Counted from the first letter of the stretch, positions 16,185 through 25,049 are shown. The stretch is 64,000 nt of DNA from Tolypothrix sp. NIES-4075 (GCF_002218085.1 NZ_BDUC01000010.1:144038-208037); one strand, 5' to 3'. The notes: generated by a model from the letters alone, not told the origin. Made by a program: numbers and translations.

Positions 16185-16323
16185 TTGTCAATAATAGTCT
16201 AGGCTTATCTATGTTATTGCTGGCTTAGGACTAACTCACGCACTCGTAGCAGAAGCGCAAAGGAAGAGGGGGATAAGAGGACAAGGGAGAAATTTCTGTA
16301 TCTTCCTTGTCTCCCCCACTCTT

Positions 16324-16351
16324 GTAGAGACGCGATTAATCGCGTCTCTAC
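16324..16351. repeat. GAGACGCG palindrome, intergenic copy
   Basis: GTAGAGACGCG-ATTAAT-CGCGTCTCTAC is a perfect palindrome downstream of the small membrane protein gene at 16368-16634 and is the best-preserved copy of the family in this window. Confidence 0.85.
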
Positions 16352-16367
16352 TCCTCCACTCCCCTAG

Positions 16368-16634
16368 TTAAATGTGATGGTGGATACTTTTTGAAGACGC
16401 TTTGCGATCGCAATGGTAGGGATAAAGCCACTCACATTTGAAGAGTCCGTGGCTGTATTTTTCAAAAACAGTACCGGCATGTATTCCTGGTGCTAAATCA
16501 ATTCCGGCTTTTGTTTTGATTTCGTATAGCTTGGGAAAAGCTGCTATTAAAACAGCTATAACCGCGAAAAAGCAAAAGAAAAGAGTTGTAACTTTGGGAA
16601 CTTTTTGGGAGTTACTGTTAAGGTTTTTAGACAT
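16368..16634 (-). CDS. Small membrane-anchored hypothetical protein
   Basis: 88 residues: a basic N-terminus, one hydrophobic helix (about 16-34, TTLFFCFFAVIAVLIAAFP), then a short soluble part with two cysteines and a His-rich end (SIHHHI). No family recognised. It is the last gene of the same-strand KGK/HNH/dynamin group, 30 bases after the HNH gene, so it may be co-transcribed. Coding status rests mainly on the plausible TM topology. Confidence 0.5.
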   Translation of the reverse strand: MSKNLNSNSQKVPKVTTLFFCFFAVIAVLIAAFPKLYEIKTKAGIDLAPGIHAGTVFEKYSHGLFKCEWLYPYHCDRKASSKSIHHHI

Positions 16635-16664
16635 ATTGCCAAGAAACTAACAGTCAATATTATC

Positions 16665-16907
16665 TTATAAATCAAAATGTCGCCGAAAGCGGTGAACTAT
16701 TTTGTCTGTTTTTTCAAGGTTGCAGGTAAAGTAGAGAGTTTGTAAGTTACTGATGTCATTTTGACCACCACGGGCGAGGGGGATGATATGGTCAATAGTG
16801 AGATTAGTTTCGTCATTTGTACCACAACTTTGACACTGATATTTGTCGCGTTGAAATACATATTTCCTCACCTCTAGAGGGATGCGAATGCGAGGAGTTT
16901 TACTCAT
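16665..16907 (-). CDS. HNH endonuclease-like protein
   Basis: The 80-residue protein is essentially one HNH domain: CQSCG zinc knuckle, then LTIDHIIPLARGGQNDISNLQTL with the DH metal/base pair and the second HNH residue, then TCNLEK. The usual LCxxCN is LYFTCN here, so one zinc-binding cysteine is replaced by tyrosine; nuclease activity is plausible but uncertain. Its ATG overlaps the TGA of the upstream KGK gene by 4 bases, so the two are very likely translated from one mRNA. Small HNH proteins are common and may act in restriction, repair or defence. Confidence 0.8.
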   Translation of the reverse strand: MSKTPRIRIPLEVRKYVFQRDKYQCQSCGTNDETNLTIDHIIPLARGGQNDISNLQTLYFTCNLEKTDKIVHRFRRHFDL

Positions 16908-17350
16908 GTGCTGACTTCGTTTATCATGCGGCGGATGTCATCAAGTGGTGATTCGGTTTGAGTGATTTCGGGTTCATCTGGAGAGAATTCTATAGTAAAG
17001 TTAATTTTAGCTTTTTCAATTGTATTAGGAAAAAACTCTATAAAAGTTTGAGTTCTAAGTTTTCCTTTTTGCCAACTTTTAGCACCAAGTCTGAGAATTT
17101 CACATTCTTTACCCTCTTTTGGTGAACTTAAATTAATAGTTAAATCACATTGTCCAAAAGATGTATTTTTTAAAGTAAAAATTCTTTCTACTGTACCAGC
17201 ATGTTGGTCTTGTTTCCCATAAAGATTTATTATTTTTTGCCTAAATTCATTTTCAAAATTATCCTTTAATTGAGCAAATTTCAATAATTTTCCATTCAAT
17301 GACACAACATCATCCTCATTACATTCTAGAACTTTAAATTTATTGTTCAT
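16904..17350 (-). CDS. KGK domain protein (copy 3 of 3)
   Basis: 148 residues with the cyanobacterial KGK domain: an N-terminal FKVLECNEDDVVSLNGKLLKFAQLKD and the C-terminal RLGAKSWQKGKLRTQTFIEF that names the family, then an acidic linker and a tail (ESPLDDIRRMINE) shared with its two neighbours. Function of the KGK domain is unknown. The tail's conservation among all three paralogues, despite divergence elsewhere, suggests a partner-binding motif (inference). The stop overlaps the HNH start by 4 bases. Confidence 0.82.
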   Translation of the reverse strand: MNNKFKVLECNEDDVVSLNGKLLKFAQLKDNFENEFRQKIINLYGKQDQHAGTVERIFTLKNTSFGQCDLTINLSSPKEGKECEILRLGAKSWQKGKLRTQTFIEFFPNTIEKAKINFTIEFSPDEPEITQTESPLDDIRRMINEVST

Positions 17351-17385
17351 ATTAATTTATTTTTTTTAATTTACCTAAAAATATT

Positions 17386-17763
17386 TCAAAAGTTGCCTTC
17401 GTTAGCCATGCGACGGATGTCATCAAGGGGTGATTCCGGTTCGATAATTTCTTCCTCTTCTACATAAAACTCGAGGGTGATATTAATTTTCACCTTTCCT
17501 TTTTTCCAAGCTTTAGAACCGAGATTTAAAAGTTCACAATCTATCCCTTCGTTAAACCACGCTTCATCACTTGACTTAGGATGCAATTTTTGCATATTTA
17601 AATGGATACTTTGAGAAGTTAGTTGCTCAATAAATTTCCTTCCTACTGATGAATTAAACGATGCATTTACTGCTTTTTTAAATCTGTTAACTTTGAATGT
17701 ATCATTTGCCAAAGCCAAAACATCATTATCATTACACTCTAACCGCTTAAATCCATCTTCCAT
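17386..17763 (-). CDS. KGK domain protein (copy 2 of 3)
   Basis: 125 residues. FKRLECNDNDVLALANDTFKV opens the domain, LNLGSKAWKKGKVKINITLEF carries the KGK motif, and ESPLDDIRRMANEGNF closes it. It belongs to a tandem series of three diverged paralogues on the minus strand between a dynamin-like gene and an HNH gene. The spacer to the next paralogue (17791-17937) is duplicated at 18330-18477, which points to duplication of gene plus spacer. Confidence 0.82.
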   Translation of the reverse strand: MEDGFKRLECNDNDVLALANDTFKVNRFKKAVNASFNSSVGRKFIEQLTSQSIHLNMQKLHPKSSDEAWFNEGIDCELLNLGSKAWKKGKVKINITLEFYVEEEEIIEPESPLDDIRRMANEGNF

Positions 17764-17790
17764 ATAAATCTCTATTGTTTCGATTGTCTG

Positions 17791-17937
17791 ACAACTATAC
17801 TCAATAATTGTATTCGCATCGAATATAATTCGTCACTATATAGACAAAACGCCCTCAGAATAGAATTCTGGGGCTATACAAACAAAGTCCGCATGACAAG
17901 GACTTGAAAAAACTACAACTTACTCATAATTTAACTT
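17791..17937 (-). repeat. Duplicated spacer upstream of KGK copy 2 (direct repeat A)
   Basis: About 147 bases that recur at 18330-18477 in the same orientation with scattered changes. It includes an ACAACTATACTCAA word, an AGAATTCTGGGGCTATAC block and a small GTCC...GGAC stem. It probably carries a promoter or processing signal copied with the KGK gene. Confidence 0.8.
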
Positions 17938-18301
17938 CGTTTATCATGCGACGGATGTCATCAAGTGGTGATTCGGGTTCGGTGATTTCTGGTGCTTCTT
18001 CAATTTCCGGTTCATCAGGACAAAATTCTACGCTAACTCTGATTTTAATTTTTCCTTTTTGCCAACCTTTAGCTCCTATCTTCAGTATTTCACAATCAAT
18101 GCCGTCGCCCAACCAGTCTTTTTGATGCGTATAAAATTTTAATCCAGCATTTGTTAATACATCATTTAATGCTTTTTGTAGCGAATCTCTAAATGCTCGT
18201 TTTATCGTTTCTCTAAGTCTACCGACTTTAAACATTGCATCAGCAGAAGAAGAGCAAACATCATCATCGCCGTAATTTGGTAAAAAAGAGTTGTCGTGCA
18301 T
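17924..18301 (-). CDS. KGK domain protein (copy 1 of 3)
   Basis: 125 residues from the ATG at 18301. An in-frame TTG 45 bases upstream would add a basic hydrophobic leader, but that region is part of the duplicated spacer, so the shorter start was chosen. It has the KGK motif in LKIGAKGWQKGKIKIRVSVEF and the common tail ESPLDDIRRMINE. The copy nearest the dynamin gene, it shares the spacer duplication. Function unknown. Confidence 0.8.
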   Translation of the reverse strand: MHDNSFLPNYGDDDVCSSSADAMFKVGRLRETIKRAFRDSLQKALNDVLTNAGLKFYTHQKDWLGDGIDCEILKIGAKGWQKGKIKIRVSVEFCPDEPEIEEAPEITEPESPLDDIRRMINEVKL

Positions 18302-18329
18302 TTTAAGTTTTCTTTTAAAAATTATTTTA

Positions 18330-18477
18330 ACAACTATACTCAACAATTATATTCGCATAAAATATAAATCGTCACTACATCGGCGAAATGCCCTCAGAAT
18401 AGAATTCTGGGGCTATACAAACAAAGTCCGCCTGCGCGGACTTGAAAAAACTACAATTTACTCATGATTAAACTTGA
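18330..18477 (-). repeat. Duplicated spacer between dynamin and KGK copy 1 (direct repeat B)
   Basis: Second copy of the spacer at 17791-17937. It contains a cleaner hairpin GTCCGC-CTGC-GCGGAC at 18427-18441, which lies just downstream of the dynamin-like gene on the minus strand and could attenuate or process the message between it and the KGK genes. Confidence 0.8.
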
Positions 18478-18481
18478 TTTT

Positions 18482-20227
18482 TCATGTAAGGTTAGCAATT
18501 ACCTCCCGTGAAGACTCTACCAAAATATCTTCCAACTGATTCGCCAAATAATAAAAAGCCTCTACTAAAATAGCAATTAATGGTGCAGTCGCATTGCGAG
18601 GATGAGTCAAAGTTGCGCGTCGATAAGCATTGCTCACAGAAAAGGTATGTAACAACTCATCTAAACGGTGAGTCATGCGTAATTGTAATTGACGAAAATC
18701 ATCTTCAAAAGCATCACAAGCGTTATTAACTACGTTATTTACTTCTTCTGTGATATGCTGGCGAAAATCATTGCCAACTTGCTGTAGTTGCTGATTGAGG
18801 CGTTGTAATTCCTGCGCTTTCATCGCCTCAATTTCTCGCGGTTGACTATCTAACTCTCGCTGTATAAATTGGTAATGTTTTTTGAGTTTGATACAAACAT
18901 CTTCCAAATCGTTAGCTAGATTTTTGAATAGTAACGGACGCTTTTCTTCAGTAAGATAGCGAGTAATGGCTGTTCTAAATCCTTCAATACCGCTATCTTG
19001 AATTAACTGATTAATTAATGGTGTTCCCTGTTCATTAAGAATCCTAACATAGTTTTGAATTGGCGAATTGTTATCAACGTAAATAGAAAAGTTACTACCA
19101 GATAGCTTGCCAGAAATACAGTATCGAAGAAATTCATTGATGAATTGCGGTGTTTCCCCGTTTCTATTAACAAAAATAGAATCTAAACCAAATCTATCTT
19201 GTACGCTTGTCTGTTTAATTTGACTGCCGTAAAATCCTAATAAAGCACTGGTTTTATAAACTCTAGTTGTATCTCGAAACTGCCCATTAATCAAATCATC
19301 CAATCTTTGCCTTAACTGGTTGTTGTACCAAGTTTCATCAATGCGGTTGAAAATATAAAATACGCGATCGCGAATTCCCCCATTCCCCCGCATCGTTTCC
19401 AAAAGTTCCGTTTCTTCCTTCGTCATATCACCAGCTGAAGCCGATTTCAGCACACACACCACCGCAGATGTATCAGGATGTTGAATTTTCGCGTAAGTTA
19501 ACTGTGCATCCTTCTGAACTGGTGCATCAATTCCCGGTGTGTCGATAATCACATTTCCATCCTGCAACAAAGGATGATGACAATAATATTCAATGCGTTT
19601 TAAAACTGCACTATTGCTACCACGACGTGCATATCCAGCAGCTTCCTTCAAATTAGAAAAGTTGAATTGCTCCATCGAATATGTGGCATTATTAACTGTA
19701 TGAATGCGTTCTCGATTTGCCACATATCCATCAAGCAATAAAATTAACGCCTTTGCTTGTTTCGCACGTTCCGATTTATTCTCACCACCCTCTTGCTGAA
19801 TAATTGCTTCACATCCTTGATGCAACAAATCAATTACTTCAACTTTATTAATATTGATTCCTTCCTTAAATTTCAACAGTTGACACAAAGAAGTTGCTTG
19901 TTCTCGAATTTCAACTTCACTTAAAAACGTTAAAACAACTCGTTCTTTATTAACTTCCGCATACTCAATTTTGCATTCCGTGCCAGTAGCATGTCCCTCT
20001 GCACTATACAACAATTCCCGCTCCAACAGCGCATTAATTAGCATCGACTTACCCGCGCTAAACGCACCCGCAAAGACAATTTCAAACTTCGGAGAAATCG
20101 CTTTACCCAAAGAAGTTTGCACTGATGTGACGTCATGGCTTTGCAAACTTGCTTCTTGCTGTAAAAGTTGTAATATAAACTCAACTTGTTCTTTCAGATT
20201 TTTACACTGAAGCGGTAGATCTGACAT
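18482..20227 (-). CDS. Dynamin-like GTPase
   Basis: The 581-residue protein has a dynamin-type GTPase domain: P-loop GAFSAGKS (54-61), switch threonine region (GHATGTECKI), DTPG (229-232) and NRID (294-297). A long helical stalk follows (coiled-coil-like around 410-510, with QELQRLNQQLQQVGND), and the C-terminal segment is more hydrophobic (APLIAILVEAFYYLANQL) and might touch membrane. Bacterial dynamin-like proteins remodel or protect membranes, and some confer phage tolerance. ATG 20227 was chosen over GTG 20236 because AGG lies 8 bases before it. It is followed on the same strand by three KGK genes and an HNH gene. Confidence 0.88.
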   Translation of the reverse strand: MSDLPLQCKNLKEQVEFILQLLQQEASLQSHDVTSVQTSLGKAISPKFEIVFAGAFSAGKSMLINALLERELLYSAEGHATGTECKIEYAEVNKERVVLTFLSEVEIREQATSLCQLLKFKEGININKVEVIDLLHQGCEAIIQQEGGENKSERAKQAKALILLLDGYVANRERIHTVNNATYSMEQFNFSNLKEAAGYARRGSNSAVLKRIEYYCHHPLLQDGNVIIDTPGIDAPVQKDAQLTYAKIQHPDTSAVVCVLKSASAGDMTKEETELLETMRGNGGIRDRVFYIFNRIDETWYNNQLRQRLDDLINGQFRDTTRVYKTSALLGFYGSQIKQTSVQDRFGLDSIFVNRNGETPQFINEFLRYCISGKLSGSNFSIYVDNNSPIQNYVRILNEQGTPLINQLIQDSGIEGFRTAITRYLTEEKRPLLFKNLANDLEDVCIKLKKHYQFIQRELDSQPREIEAMKAQELQRLNQQLQQVGNDFRQHITEEVNNVVNNACDAFEDDFRQLQLRMTHRLDELLHTFSVSNAYRRATLTHPRNATAPLIAILVEAFYYLANQLEDILVESSREVIANLT

Positions 20228-20329
20228 ATTCGACACCTAAAAATATATTAATATAGTTTATGAATATTTATCTACTCAATGGTTCAGTAAAATTACTAGG
20301 TTAGTTTCTCATTCCTAACTACACGAAAA

Positions 20330-20731
20330 ATGAAAATATTTCCTCTCAGACTCAAACCAGACCAAGATTTGAAGCAAAGTTTAAAAAACTTCGCCAATCA
20401 AGAAAATATCAAAGCAGGTTTTATACTAAGTGCAATTGGTAGCCTCAAACAAGCAAAAATTCGCTTTGCAAATCAATCAGATAGCATATTATTAACAGAT
20501 AAATTTGAAATTCTTTCCCTCAACGGAACAATAGCAACTTCCGGCGTACATTTACATATTGCTATTTCCGATAAACAAGGTAAAATTATCGGCGGACATC
20601 TTGACAATGAATGCATTATCTACACAACCGGCGAAATAATAATTGGTACAACAGAACAATTCATCTTCAATAGAACTATCGACGAGCAAACAGGCTATAA
20701 AGAACTAGAAATCATTCCCAATAACTCCTAA
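20330..20731 (+). CDS. PPC/DUF296 domain protein
   Basis: The 133-residue protein is one complete PPC (DUF296) domain. The signature GVHLHIAISDKQGKIIGGHL (about residues 78-97) holds the conserved histidines of the bacterial trimeric fold. In plants the domain joins AT-hook proteins; the bacterial stand-alone form has no assigned function. It is divergent from the dynamin gene, about 100 bases apart, and may share its promoter region. Confidence 0.85.
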   Translation: MKIFPLRLKPDQDLKQSLKNFANQENIKAGFILSAIGSLKQAKIRFANQSDSILLTDKFEILSLNGTIATSGVHLHIAISDKQGKIIGGHLDNECIIYTTGEIIIGTTEQFIFNRTIDEQTGYKELEIIPNNS

Positions 20732-21098
20732 CCTCTTCCTTTCTTTCTCTGCGTCCTTGGTGCCTTCTCCTTCGGAGACGCCAAGGGCGAAGGCGGTTCG
20801 TATTATTACTAGTAGTAAGCGAGAAGAGCGCTTATTTTGAGCACTGAAGTGCTGACTACGAGTTGAAATTTACATTTATTATTCACAACACCATCAGTCA
20901 AAGTGTCACACAAGAACAATTTAATAAAACTATTGGTATCATACTAATAATACTATGACCGCCATAGCAATCCGCATAGTGATTCGTGAACGGTGGTAGG
21001 TGGGGATTTTCTTCTGCGTTACATCCATCTCTGCTCACCCTGTCAAGTCACAATATAAAATGGAGCATTGCTATGACTAAACGGCATTGGAGATTGTC
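20732..21098. other. Repeat-bearing spacer before the DUF2157 gene
   Basis: It holds a remnant of the TCTGCGTCC/GGTGCCTTCTCC-type dispersed repeat (about 20745-20805) and a GTAGTnAGCGCT double palindrome (20811-20861). The last 200 bases have no recognised element except a GGAG at 21089-21092 serving the next gene. Confidence 0.5.
20811..20861. repeat. GTAGTnAGCGCT-type double palindrome (copy 2)
   Basis: The outer AGTAGT/ACTACG arms enclose an imperfect AGCGAGAAGAGCGCT stem and a GAGCACTGAAGTGCT stem. It is more degenerate than the copies at 30769 and 62943. Confidence 0.65.
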
Positions 21099-22508
21099 AT
21101 GGTATTAGACAATTTTCGCCGAAAATTACGCCAAGAAGCACAAAAATGGCGGGATGAAGGAATTATTAGTTCTTCATGTTATCAAGACCTAGGAAAACGT
21201 TATCAATTTGATAACCTGGAAATAGCTGCACGCGATCGCTTCGTTTTCATCGTGATTGCGATCGGCAGCATTCTGTTAAGCTTAGGCATAATTACCTTTG
21301 TAGCCGCAAACTGGCAAGCATGGTCACGAGATGTCAAATTTGTGATTTTGATCAGTTTGTTTTTCGCAACTACCATCACAGGTTTTTTCTCTTTTAGAGA
21401 ACCTACACTTAATGCCGAAGGAAAAAAGCAGCCACGTAGCAAACAACTATTAGGAGAAGGTTTGCTAATTTTAGGCGCTTTGATATTAGGTGCAAATATT
21501 GCGTTAATGGCGCAAATGTTTAACATCAGCGGTTCAACTTCCCAACTATTCTTGTGCTGGGGGTTGGGTGTTTTAATCATGGCATATGGACTTAGCTTGA
21601 CTTCCTTAGGAGTGTTATCAATTATCCTTTTACAAATAGGATATTGGACGGGGTTAGGAGAATTATCTTACTCTGCAACTGACTTTAGTTGGTCGCGATT
21701 GTTGGTGCAACACATGCCATTATTTATTTGGTTGCTGTTTGTACCCTTAGCTTATTTATGCCGATCGCGTTGGATATTTGCACTCGCAGCGATCGCCTTT
21801 ACCATTTCCTTGCAATTCAACCTCAATCCACTGCAACGTTTAGCTTATAATAATACAGCGCCTTGGGTTGCATCTTTTGCTTTTGCACTTCCAGCCGCAT
21901 TATTTTGGAGTTACGATGACCTACTATTCCCCACAATCAATTTTAGGTTATTTCAACCCCTCGCCCAAAGTCTCTCGCTATGGTTTTTCGGAACTCTATT
22001 TTACGTCCTTTCCTTTTATTGGGTTTGGCAATATCCATCTTCCGGATTTTATCCCCTAACAACCAACTCACCGATTAGGTCATTTCCCCTAATTGATTTA
22101 GGAATTCTTAGCGGTTTAGTAGTATTGCAATGGTTGTTTATGCTGCGTTATCGCAACAGCCTAACCCGCAGAGGAATAGATATCACCAATGTCTTCATTA
22201 CCAGCTTTATTGTCATCGTCGCCTTCATACCTTTTTGGCATCAAGCTGTTACTCGCATTCCCGCTTTAGCAGTTTTTATCTTCAATATTCTTCTGGGAAT
22301 ATTCGCCTTTGGACTTATGCGACACGGCATAGAATACGGTGATAGACGCACATTTTGGGGCGGAATGCTGTTATTAACCCTGCAAATTATTAGCCGCATG
22401 TGGGAATATGACACAGACTTAATTTTCCGGTCATTTGTCTTTGCTATGTGCGGTGTCGGTATCATTAGCGCCGGACTTTGGTTTGAACGGCGAATAACAG
22501 TCAAATAA
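21099..22508 (+). CDS. DUF2157 polytopic membrane protein
   Basis: The 469-residue protein has a short soluble DUF2157 N-terminus (residues 1-45, with WRDEGIISSSCYQDLGKRY) followed by some 12-14 hydrophobic helices up to the C-terminus. GGAG at 21089-21092 is 6 bases before the ATG at 21099, so this start was chosen over a TTG four codons upstream. Function is unknown. It precedes a GDYXXLXY-type gene, a pairing often seen, which suggests the two act together in the membrane. Confidence 0.85.
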   Translation: MVLDNFRRKLRQEAQKWRDEGIISSSCYQDLGKRYQFDNLEIAARDRFVFIVIAIGSILLSLGIITFVAANWQAWSRDVKFVILISLFFATTITGFFSFREPTLNAEGKKQPRSKQLLGEGLLILGALILGANIALMAQMFNISGSTSQLFLCWGLGVLIMAYGLSLTSLGVLSIILLQIGYWTGLGELSYSATDFSWSRLLVQHMPLFIWLLFVPLAYLCRSRWIFALAAIAFTISLQFNLNPLQRLAYNNTAPWVASFAFALPAALFWSYDDLLFPTINFRLFQPLAQSLSLWFFGTLFYVLSFYWVWQYPSSGFYPLTTNSPIRSFPLIDLGILSGLVVLQWLFMLRYRNSLTRRGIDITNVFITSFIVIVAFIPFWHQAVTRIPALAVFIFNILLGIFAFGLMRHGIEYGDRRTFWGGMLLLTLQIISRMWEYDTDLIFRSFVFAMCGVGIISAGLWFERRITVK

Positions 22509-22680
22509 ATAGGGAATGGGTAATGGGTAATGGGTAATGGGGAATGGGGAATGGGGAATGGGGAATGGGTAAAACGCACATCACTATTCCCAATTCCCAA
22601 TTCCTTATTACCAATTCCCAATTCCCTATTACCTATTACCTATTACCTATTACCTATTCCCAATTCCCAATTCCCTATTA
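22505..22680. repeat. Heptamer tandem repeat array (GGGTAAT/GGGAATG) with inverted partner
   Basis: About ten tandem GGGTAAT/GGGGAAT units are followed by the complementary series (CCCAATT, CCTATTA) after a 30-base gap, so the RNA would fold into a long hairpin. It sits between the DUF2157 and GDYXXLXY genes. The frame that reads through it into the next gene is a repeat artefact. Confidence 0.88.
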
Positions 22681-22691
22681 CCACAACAAAA

Positions 22692-23411
22692 ATGAAAAGC
22701 AATTCCAACGAATCTAACAAATCTTTGACACCGGAAATGGAATTCTCCAAAAAGGTGACTTTTGACGATTACATTAAAGCTAATGAACAAAAATCAACAA
22801 AGCCTTTACCTTTTTGGCGGCTAATAGTTCCCTTGCTGATTCAAACAGCATTGATTATGGCGATACCATTTCAAGCGATGTTTACTCATGCCACTGGCAA
22901 AACAGTAATCTTGCAAACTGTACCAGTCAACCCTAACAATGCGCTACAGGGAAACTCAGTTAACCTTGATTACAACATCGCTCGTTATAACACTTTGAAA
23001 AGACTACCAGGATGGCAAGAATTAGTTAGACGCCGTTCTAATAGAAACAGACAATACGTTTCTTTAGCTGAGGGAACCAACTTTTATGTAACTTTGCAAG
23101 AGCAAGAATTTCCAGATTCTCGCAATCCTAGAGCTTGGAAGCCGGTGCGGGTTAGTGTTAATCCCCCTAGAACTTTAGCCGCAAATCAGGTTGCTTTAAA
23201 AGGTGTTTATGAGAATGGAGCTATTAACTATGGTATGGAATCATATTCCATCCCCGAAGACCAAAGGCAGCAAATTAATAATAATCTTTTTCAGGCACAG
23301 CAAACCCAAGGGAGACGAATACAACCGATTTTAGTTGAAGTTAAAGTAGATGCAGAGGGTAATGCTGTACCCGTTAGTATGTGGGTACGCGATCGCAACT
23401 ACCGCTTTTAA
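22692..23411 (+). CDS. GDYXXLXY family membrane-anchored protein
   Basis: 239 residues from the ATG just after the repeat array. One membrane helix (about 44-62, LIVPLLIQTALIMAIPFQAMF) is followed by an extracytoplasmic domain with the family motif region PVNPNNALQGNSVNLDYNIARY, where the usual G-D-Y-x-x-L-x-Y is changed to G-N-S-V-N-L-D-Y. The family has no established activity. The start was moved 162 bases downstream from the longest frame because the extra part is tandem repeat. It is likely co-expressed with the DUF2157 gene, though the repeat hairpin may attenuate. Confidence 0.82.
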   Translation: MKSNSNESNKSLTPEMEFSKKVTFDDYIKANEQKSTKPLPFWRLIVPLLIQTALIMAIPFQAMFTHATGKTVILQTVPVNPNNALQGNSVNLDYNIARYNTLKRLPGWQELVRRRSNRNRQYVSLAEGTNFYVTLQEQEFPDSRNPRAWKPVRVSVNPPRTLAANQVALKGVYENGAINYGMESYSIPEDQRQQINNNLFQAQQTQGRRIQPILVEVKVDAEGNAVPVSMWVRDRNYRF

Positions 23412-23647
23412 TCCTCACGTCTTAACTGCCATGCGGCACCAAAAGCTGCCCCAGCCCCAGCTAGCAAACCGGTACTCATTCCTTCTATAGTTTTGTTAAT
23501 GGGGTTTTGGGTCAAGCAATCACTCGTCACGGTATCGGCTTGCAAGCAAATGGTGCTTTCTGCCCAACTTGCGGTACCTCCTAAAACTACACCGGTGACA
23601 CTACAGGAAACAATTAGCAGTAAAAGGCGTTTGGTTTTTCTATCCAT
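23408..23647 (-). CDS. Small exported hypothetical protein
   Basis: 79 residues with a signal peptide-like start (MDRKTKRLLLLIVSCSVTGVVLGGTASWA, cleavage plausible after residue 29), two cysteines that could form a disulfide, and a glycine/alanine-rich second hydrophobic stretch (GLLAGAGAAFGAAW) before a charged end. Convergent with the GDYXXLXY gene, the stops overlapping by 4 bases. No family recognised. Confidence 0.6.
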   Translation of the reverse strand: MDRKTKRLLLLIVSCSVTGVVLGGTASWAESTICLQADTVTSDCLTQNPINKTIEGMSTGLLAGAGAAFGAAWQLRRED

Positions 23648-24236
23648 AGAGGGTTGCGGAAAATCTTACTGATGGTATAGGACTCTCAACTACTTTACAC
23701 ATACGTGGAAATAATGTCAGCTGTTCCCGTCAAAAAAAAAGCGTTCACTAAGTGACTCTCAAAGAGTATCGCTCCTTAACATTTCGCTGCTTTCCCTTTC
23801 CCAATCGCAACCAAAACCCACACCCGTCAACGTTTTGCTCATTACTGCTTCTCGCTTGGACTGGGAGAAGTTAGGTTTTTTCTTGCGGATTTAGGGGCAA
23901 ACGCTTATTAAAATGTCAAATTTTACACCTATTGTTACTGAAATTGGTTACAAAACTTATTAATTAATAGCATACACATATTTAGCCAATTATTTTTATT
24001 AGAAAAAAATTGCTTTTATTAAGTTTAGATGTTTGCCAAAATACAAGTAAATTTTACATGAAGGCATTAAAAATATTGGGCGATCGCTTCATAATAATTG
24101 ACCGCAAATATACATCTCCAGATTGAAGGTGAATGTGTCTTCAACAGACTTAAATAAATACATTATCTAAATATTTTTCCGAAAGCAATATTAATCAATA
24201 AATAAAGAAAGCACTTAAAGGAGACTTTTCATCTTA
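23648..24236. other. AT-rich upstream region of the Crp-family gene
   Basis: No gene or strong palindrome is seen in about 590 bases. It contains the promoter of the regulator gene at 24237 and an AAGGAGA at 24218-24224 serving as its ribosome-binding site. Confidence 0.4.
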
Positions 24237-24953
24237 GTGACCAAAAATCCCGATTTACCAAGAAATAAGCTGCTTGCGGCTTTGCCAGATGAGGATTACC
24301 AACGCCTTGTTCCTGACCTAGAGTTCGTCGAACTTCCAATCAAACAAGTTCTCTACGAACCAGAAGAACCCATTAAACACGTCTATTTTGTCAATCAGGG
24401 AATAGTTTCGATAGTCTACACTACCGAGGACGGCTCGACAGTCGAAGTCGGTATGGTGGGCAATGAGGGTATGGTAGGTATTCCCGTATTTTTGGGAGGC
24501 AACATGACAACCACAACCGCATTTGTGCAGGTTCCTGGCAATGCTATGAGGATGAACGCTGTTCGGCTGAAAGCGGAGTTTGACCTTGGTGGTTCGCTGC
24601 AAAAATCGCTGCTGCTCTACACCCAAGCACTGTTGACCCAGATTACCCACACAGCTGTGAGCAACCGCTTGAATACGGTGGAAGAACGACTTGCCCGCTG
24701 GCTGTTGATGGTCGCTGACCTGACGCAATCAGATGAGTTTCCACTGACTCAGGAATTTATCGCCCAGATGCTCGGTGTGCGTCGCTCTGGTGTGACGGTG
24801 GCTGCTGGGATTCTCAGCCAAGCCGGAATGATTCGCTACAGCCGTGGCAGAATTACCATCCTCAATCGGGAGGGTTTGGAAGCAACTTCTGGCGAGAGTT
24901 ATAGAGTGATAAAAAGGGAATTTTCGCGGTTATTTGACACTGAGCGTGCGTAG
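24237..24953 (+). CDS. Crp/Fnr family transcriptional regulator
   Basis: The 238-residue protein has an N-terminal cyclic-nucleotide-type beta roll (about 25-130; VYFVNQGIVSIVYTTEDG, EVGMVGNEGMVG) and a C-terminal Crp helix-turn-helix (about 170-225; LTQEFIAQMLGVRRSGVTVAAGIL). The phosphate-binding motif of true cAMP receptors is not evident, so the ligand may be absent or different. It lacks the sequence features of NtcA. Start is GTG, directly after an in-frame TAG; the AAGGAGA is 12 bases away, a long but usable spacing. It is monocistronic and ends at a strong terminator. Confidence 0.88.
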   Translation: MTKNPDLPRNKLLAALPDEDYQRLVPDLEFVELPIKQVLYEPEEPIKHVYFVNQGIVSIVYTTEDGSTVEVGMVGNEGMVGIPVFLGGNMTTTTAFVQVPGNAMRMNAVRLKAEFDLGGSLQKSLLLYTQALLTQITHTAVSNRLNTVEERLARWLLMVADLTQSDEFPLTQEFIAQMLGVRRSGVTVAAGILSQAGMIRYSRGRITILNREGLEATSGESYRVIKREFSRLFDTERA

Positions 24954-25049
24954 AACCCAAGTTAACTCCTCTTCTGTCCGCAACCGTACAGAACACCGAT
25001 ATAGATATGTTTATTTTAGGAAAAGACAACATTAACATTAACATTCTTT

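Noticed and set aside
22530..22691. N-terminal extension of the GDYXXLXY frame
   Set aside because: It is a direct translation of tandem GGGAATG heptamers; the ATG at 22692 opens the conserved part.
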